Assembly (NCBI GenBank): GCA_003586115.2
Contig: QVOM02000042.1
Location: 75,721,722-75,785,721 of the forward strand
Reading direction: 5' to 3'
Length of the DNA: 64,000 nt
Source of the DNA: Salvator merianae
Lineage: Eukaryota; Chordata; Lepidosauria; Squamata; Teiidae
Below are positions 59,090 through 64,000 of the stretch, piece after piece; within the stretch, counting starts at the first letter, position 1; each line of letters starts with the position of its first letter. The notes beneath the pieces were generated by a model, which searched no databases, was not told the DNA's origin, and saw only the letters and a list, made by a program, of their open reading frames with translations. The position numbers and the translations under genes were made by a program.

Positions 59090-59830
59090 AAAATATCTCA
59101 CATTCCAGATGTCTCTGCTGAACCAGAGTTGAATGGTCGGACACTGCTTAATGCCCCTGGTATGATTAGATTAAATCAGTTTCCAATTCTCACTATTGAT
59201 GTGGTAAGCAAGTTAATCAGTTTCCAGTTCTAACTATGATGTGGTGAACAAGTTAATTGGTTCAATGTACCTTACTGTGTATTCCCTTGATCCTTGCCTG
59301 ATATGGATTATACCAAGATAGTCTTGTTAATAGCATCTGAGAGAGAGCAGGACACTTCACCTAAAGGAAGCAATTATAAGATCAGTTCTGAAGAAGCCTA
59401 CATTAGAGCCCTCACAAGTAAGCAATTATAGGTCAATTTCCTACCATTCTTTGCTGATAAGGTGATTAAGAGGGTGATGGCTCCTCAAAGGGTGGAAAAA
59501 TTGACTCTCTAGAATCTAAACTTGTTCCAAATCACTTTCTAGGTGCACTGTGTGGTTGACTGCCTTGATCAGTCTGATGAATGATCTCCAACTGAGACTA
59601 GATAGAGGGAGTATGACCCTGATTATTTTTTTAGATCTCTTGGAGACTTTAGATACCATTTATCATGGTACCCATCTGGACTATTTCTGAATGCCAGGGG
59701 TATAAGATACTGTTTGACAGTGGTTCTTATCATTTGAAGAGATTCCATATGGTGCTGGCCAGAGTGTTCCTCCTCTAACTGGGGTGTTCTATATAGTGGG
59801 GGAAATAATTAGAATTGTTATGTAGTTTAT

Positions 59831-60674
59831 GGCTGCAGTCACACCCTAGCCTAATAGCCCATCTCAGGGATGGACAGGGAAGTCAGGTAGTTTTGGCCTG
59901 GAATGGCCTTGGTCACACCTACCATGACAGTGACAATGATGCCCCTGCTGAGACTTCATGGATCTCCCTTACCTGGTAAAAAGTAAGCTTCAGCATGCTG
60001 GGGGTGGGGTGGTCTGGTGTGGTATGTTATGCTATGGTATGATGTGGTAATGCTGTGGCATGGTGTGGTGTGGCGTGACATGACATGACATATGGCATGA
60101 CATATGGCATAACATGGCATGATGCACTACAGCATGGGAGGTGCAGTTTGGTGGGGGTGCAGTGCACTGGGGGTGGCTCAGTACAATGGGGAGTACAGTG
60201 TGGTGGGCGTGCAGTGGAAGGGTGGCTTGGCATAGCAAGGGGCATGGCAGAAGGACAAAGGGGGGACTGCAGCAAATCTCATCTTTTACCAGGCAAAGTG
60301 ATTGGCTTAGTGTGGTGGGAGTGGCAGTGGCATGGTAGGGTGGCAGGGGTTATCAGGGCAGTGGCAGGTGGCAGAGGTGGCAGCAGCAGTGGCAGCAGTG
60401 GCAGCAGCGATGGCAGGGTCAGGATTGCAGGGTTGGGCCCTTGCATGGCAAAGTGAGGCAGCTCCATGGGTGGCTGGCAGTGACCAGCTCATGTCATCCT
60501 GCTGGCTGCCCTCAGTGCCACTGCTGAGCTGGCTTAGATGGCAGCCCTTTGCCTGGGTCCATTTCTGGCAGAAATAGATTCAGTGCTGGGATTATCCAAT
60601 TACACTTTAGCATCTGGTCACTGAGGACTCCAGGCAGTTTCTGTCCTTCTAAAATATAAGGTGTGATTGCAGCC
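59831..60674. mobile_element. MITE-like element (TIR GGCTGCARTCACACC), inserted in L2
   Basis: The left end GGCTGCAGTCACACCCTA and right inverse of GGCTGCAATCACACCTTA agree at 16 of 18 bases. The L2 reading stops before and resumes just after. The flanks share only TAT, so a short duplication is possible but unproven. The interior is filled with TGGCA/TGGTG simple-sequence drift. Confidence 0.75.
60000..60420. repeat. G-rich low-complexity tracts
   Basis: GTGGT, GGCATGACATAT and GGTGCAGT words dominate 60000-60230, and GGCAGCAGTGGCAGCAG dominates 60360-60415. Both-strand long frames here are caused by the biased composition. Confidence 0.8.
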
Positions 60675-60760
60675 TATCAGTATATTAATGACACCCAGTT
60701 CTATATAACCTATATAATCCACATCAGGAAAGAGCATAACTTCCATAGGCATTTGTCTGG

Positions 60761-61639
60761 ATGTCATTAGAACATGCATAATGGAAAGCATATTGAGATT
60801 GAGGGTGTGACCACACAGAGCATTTTTGGGTTACATATTTCCAAAGGATCATCCATTTGTGAATGCAGGAAAAAGCCCTACATCCCACAGTTTTTTAAAA
60901 AAGTGCTTAAAAGTCTTCTACCTTCATTGTCATTTTCACCCCAAAGCCTAGCATGCTCTCCATTGCAACAAATGCTTACCACCTATTTGCTGTCACTGAT
61001 AATTAGTTGTTAGTGGCAGCAGGCTGGGATTGGCTCAGGAATGTTGTAGCCATCCCATCCCATCTGACCTTAACTCCTTCTCACCCTGAAAGTGATTTTC
61101 TCATATCTGTGGAAGAGGCCAATATACATAGACCTCGGGGTGAAGTAAGTGATCCTTTTTATTTTATGTTTGTCCTGTGGGTCCCTAATTCCCCCTAGGA
61201 ACACCCCTACTTATATATCTAAATTACCTTAAAGACTGTTTCTACACAGGAAAGGAAAAGGCCATTTGAGATACAGTAGCCCATGAAAGGTGTGATATCA
61301 GCACATCCAGTGGCTCCTGTCCTTCCAGGCTTTGAAGCTGAGGAACAAAATTTCCCTGGCTTTGAAGTTTCTGCCTTGTTTGATAAAGCATCAAACAGGA
61401 AATGGATGTGGAAGTTGGGCAGAAATTGGCCAGGTAAGTCATCCCCACTGCTTCCATTCCTCCCCATGGTAACAAGACTGCATGAGAGCAAGGATTTTCT
61501 GCCACTGAGGCAAACTGAACATCTGATGGGGGGGGGGGGGGGTAAAATTGTGGTTGCTGTGTCCCTTTTCCCTTTATGCAGGTGGAGCCTAAATCCATGC
61601 ACACTGGAGATATTAACTGTGTGAGGTCATAACTTAAGA
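60761..61639. other. No gene recognised; poly-G at 61528-61542
   Basis: A run of 15 G interrupts otherwise unremarkable DNA. Overlapping frames on both strands at 61219-61745 have no family support. Confidence 0.4.
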
Positions 61640-62390
61640 AGTACGTTAAAGCCACCTGTTGCAAAAGAATTTTAAATTCCCATAAAAGGAACATGCACAT
61701 AGTCCAGAAGTACTTCTTGACCCATATCTGTGTCTGGTCTCTCATACTGAGGCAGTGGTTGCAGGTATTTTTTATCAGCTTAGATTATCAATTTAGATTA
61801 TCAAGCTAAATTTATTCCTAGAGGAGAATGACCTAAAAGCAATAGCACATCTTCTGATAACCTCCACACTAGTTCAATAAGATAAGTACATTCTATGCAC
61901 ATTTACTATTACATGTAGTCTACAAAGTGCAATTAATACAAAATACAGCAGCTAGGTTCATCTCAAGGGCAACACAAAAAAAGCATATTACCACACTCCT
62001 ATTTTAAAAGCATTGCACCAGCTACCCATATGCTTCTGGCCAATACAAACTGATGGGATTATTTTAAAAGGTTCAATGGCTTAGGGCCAGGATACTTGAG
62101 GCCCAGTATACCTGAGAGATTACTTTCAACTCCAGTATTCACCTCATATTGTTAAGATCCTTGGGAGAAGTGTACCTGTGGTTCCTTCCAGCTCTTTGAG
62201 CACTGAGACACGAATAGGCTTCTTGTGCAGATGCTCCCAAGTTCTGGATCAAGCTCTTTGTCAATTCCCATTCATAATAATCTTGAAAAGAGTGCTTAAA
62301 TTCCATTTATTTAGGCAAGCCATAGTCTTTCATCACTGTACAGTTCAATCTCAGTTTTACACCCTGAGACACTTGTTTTTGGTGGTACAC
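61640..62390 (+). pseudogene. L2-like LINE C-terminal fragment
   Basis: LVSHTEAVVAGIFYQLR is encoded at 61735-61785. LQSAINTKYSS follows near 61925, then ALHQLPICFWPIQTD near 62010, GSMA-GQDT near 62070, and VLDQALCQFPF..LKRVLKFHLF to 62315. This is the standard order of the L2 C-terminal region (LQNAAARL, LHWLPI, NGLGPGYL, LWNSLP, FK..LKTYLF). Stops and shifts break it. Confidence 0.72.
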
Positions 62391-63669
62391 AAGTGTAACA
62401 AACAAGCGAATGGCCTATTCTACAGAAATACAGTTTTTATGCATTGTATATTTTTAAGAGAGGAAAATAGCTTATAAAAACACATTTTTTCCAATACGTC
62501 AAATGGATATATAACAACAATCCATGCCAAAAGCCCTTGTTAAGAGAGCAAGTATGTAACATTTTTTTTCAGAATGTAATCCTCTAGTTTTCATGCTACC
62601 CTTTCTTCAATTTACAGTTAAACAACGGAGCAAATGTTCTGTCTTCTTATAAGTATGCCTGTGCAAGCATGCATGTAGGTATTATGTAGGATGTGCATGC
62701 AGGTATATACACACACACATATAAAATGGCTTTTGCAATCTTTTATTTCTGAACATTTCACCAGACACTTAATAAATCTCATTTCCTAACTGTTTCATTA
62801 AAATGCAAAGACTCACCAGCTGCAGATACTGACTTTACTTTCCAAGGCTAAAATAAAAACAACCAGATGTATCAAACACTCATGCTCACTATCTCCATAC
62901 AGATAGAAGCCAGCTACTGCAACCTCACTTTATACCTTTCTGTGGTTAACCCTTTCTAATCCCAACTATGATTGCTATACTGTTCTGTTGGAGCATACAG
63001 TCTGCGCGCAGAGACTTCTAGACCACCTCTGTGGTAGTGATGGGTGTGGGATGATGCTTAATTTGGAAGTCTGTCTTTGATTTCATTGACCTGCATTTGG
63101 CTCATGGGCTGATTTTGTACTGGCTGATATACCAGACCAGCAAGCATACTAGGAGCCTCCCTCCCACTTGCTGGTGCAGTGGGGCCTCCCTTAGACACCA
63201 GCTGGTGCAGAATCACCCATAGTTTTATGAGATCAAAGCCAGGCTTCCAAGCAGAGCCTCAAACTGAGTTGCAATTCTCAGGCTTCAAGTTTTTTCATTG
63301 GAGCTTCATTTGTATCAGTAAGTTATGTTTTTATCATTGGTATTATACAATTGTAATCTGTTATTAGATTTTTTAAAAATAATTTTATTAACTACAAACA
63401 ATGCCTGAACAAAATACACAAAACATAAAGACTTGACTGCAGTGTCTCTACACATGTAATCTATTATTAGATTTTGATTGAAATGTATTATAATTTCTTG
63501 CAGCCCCTGAAGAAAATGTTTTACCAAAATGCATTGGGCTTTTCTATTTTACAAATATTTTGACATACTCAGTAATTGTTTTGGATTTTTATTTTGTCCA
63601 TTCCTTTTGGCAGCATTCTGAGACTTTAGCCTCTCCTTTTCTTGCCTAATAGTGGGTGCACAGAGGACA
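62391..63669. other. 1.3 kb without a recognisable gene
   Basis: (CA)n lies near 62710. The words CTAGGAGCCTCCCTCCCACT near 63150 hint at a degraded family C MITE. Nothing else is recognised. Confidence 0.35.
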
Positions 63670-64000
63670 TTTTTGCACTTATCTTATCCTAAGGTGGTAT
63701 TGACCATGCAGTGAGGAGACAGTCCATACTGTGTGGCCGTAGGTCTTACCTGCAGCAGGTTACCAGCATTCGCAGTATGAATGCTGGTAGCCTTGCTTGT
63801 TCCATACCATGACAGTGGCCAGGAAGCATCCGTCCACTGCCATGGTGACAGCCAGTGTTGCGCAGCTCATAGGCATGATAAGTTGATCGTGCATGCCTGG
63901 TCACCACAAGTGGCACAAAGGCCAAGGTAAGTACAAACACACTCTACCAGGTGCTAACTATCAGTTCCCAGTAAAGCTGTGGAGCACTGATTAGCACTCC
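63670..64000 (+). mobile_element. MITE, family A, cut by the window edge
   Basis: GGACATTTTTGCACTTATC opens it. AGTATGAATGCTGGTAGCC, CCACTGCCATGGTGACAGCC, GTTCCCAGTAAAGCTGTGGA and GCACTGATTAGCACTCC follow the 40118 copy. The right end lies outside. Confidence 0.68.

Larger units (their letters stand above)
59090..60760 (+). pseudogene. Old L2-like LINE RT remnant, split by an 844-bp element
   Basis: The coding remains are weak but ordered: CTLDPCLIW near 59270, an IIFLDLLETLDT-YHG-HLDYF stretch at 59620-59690 (family LDLSAAFDT-DHDILLERL), and QYINDTQFYIT at 60678-60710 (family QYADDTQLYIS). The catalytic YADD is YIND, so the enzyme would be dead even without the stops. It is more diverged than the copy at 6482-8302. 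Confidence 0.65.

Noticed and set aside
60027..60577. Several long low-complexity frames
   Set aside because: They arise from TGGCA/GGTGG-type simple sequence within the element at 59831-60674.

Overview
The window looks like repeat-rich intergenic or intronic DNA from a vertebrate, most likely a squamate reptile (lizard or snake). It holds BovB-type RTE, L2, CR1-like and L1 LINEs, a tRNA-headed SINE, MIR-like fragments, many hAT-like MITEs and a retroviral provirus end. BovB alone would also fit ruminants. The mix with long L2, CR1-like and L1 copies and MITEs is what points to squamates. This is inference from remembered family sequences; no database was searched.

No host protein-coding gene, tRNA, rRNA or CRISPR array could be supported on either strand. 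Nearly every recognisable coding stretch is a decayed transposon ORF with stops and frameshifts.

Layout. 1-3.5 kb: 3' end of an endogenous retrovirus (env, polypurine tract, LTR), with env split by a hAT-like element that left an 8-bp target duplication. 3.6-8.3 kb: antisense BovB, MITEs and a long 5'-truncated L2 with an intact YADD motif. 8.7-17.4 kb: MITEs of several families, LINE 3' ends and long unannotated stretches. 17.5-21.8 kb: a BovB copy with ruminant-like sequence, itself interrupted by a LINE tail, a MITE and an antisense L1 with a 15-bp duplication. 22-31.4 kb: a GC-rich MITE-like block, L1 pieces, a foldback MITE, and an L1 with ORF1 joined to the extreme 3' end between 18-bp duplications. 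31.5-49.7 kb: MITEs, one of them carrying a 42-bp perfect palindrome, two SINEs, a CR1-like LINE, two direct copies of a ~1-kb CpG-bearing element, and an antisense L2. 49.7-64 kb: mostly unannotated DNA with a CR1 3' end, a putative solo LTR split by an L1, two more L2 remnants (one split by an 844-bp element) and a MITE cut by the window edge.

The elements do not work together as a system. Their nesting gives a relative order of insertion. Interesting points are structural: precise nested insertions, palindromes, the internally deleted L1, and several MITE families with similar-looking ends.
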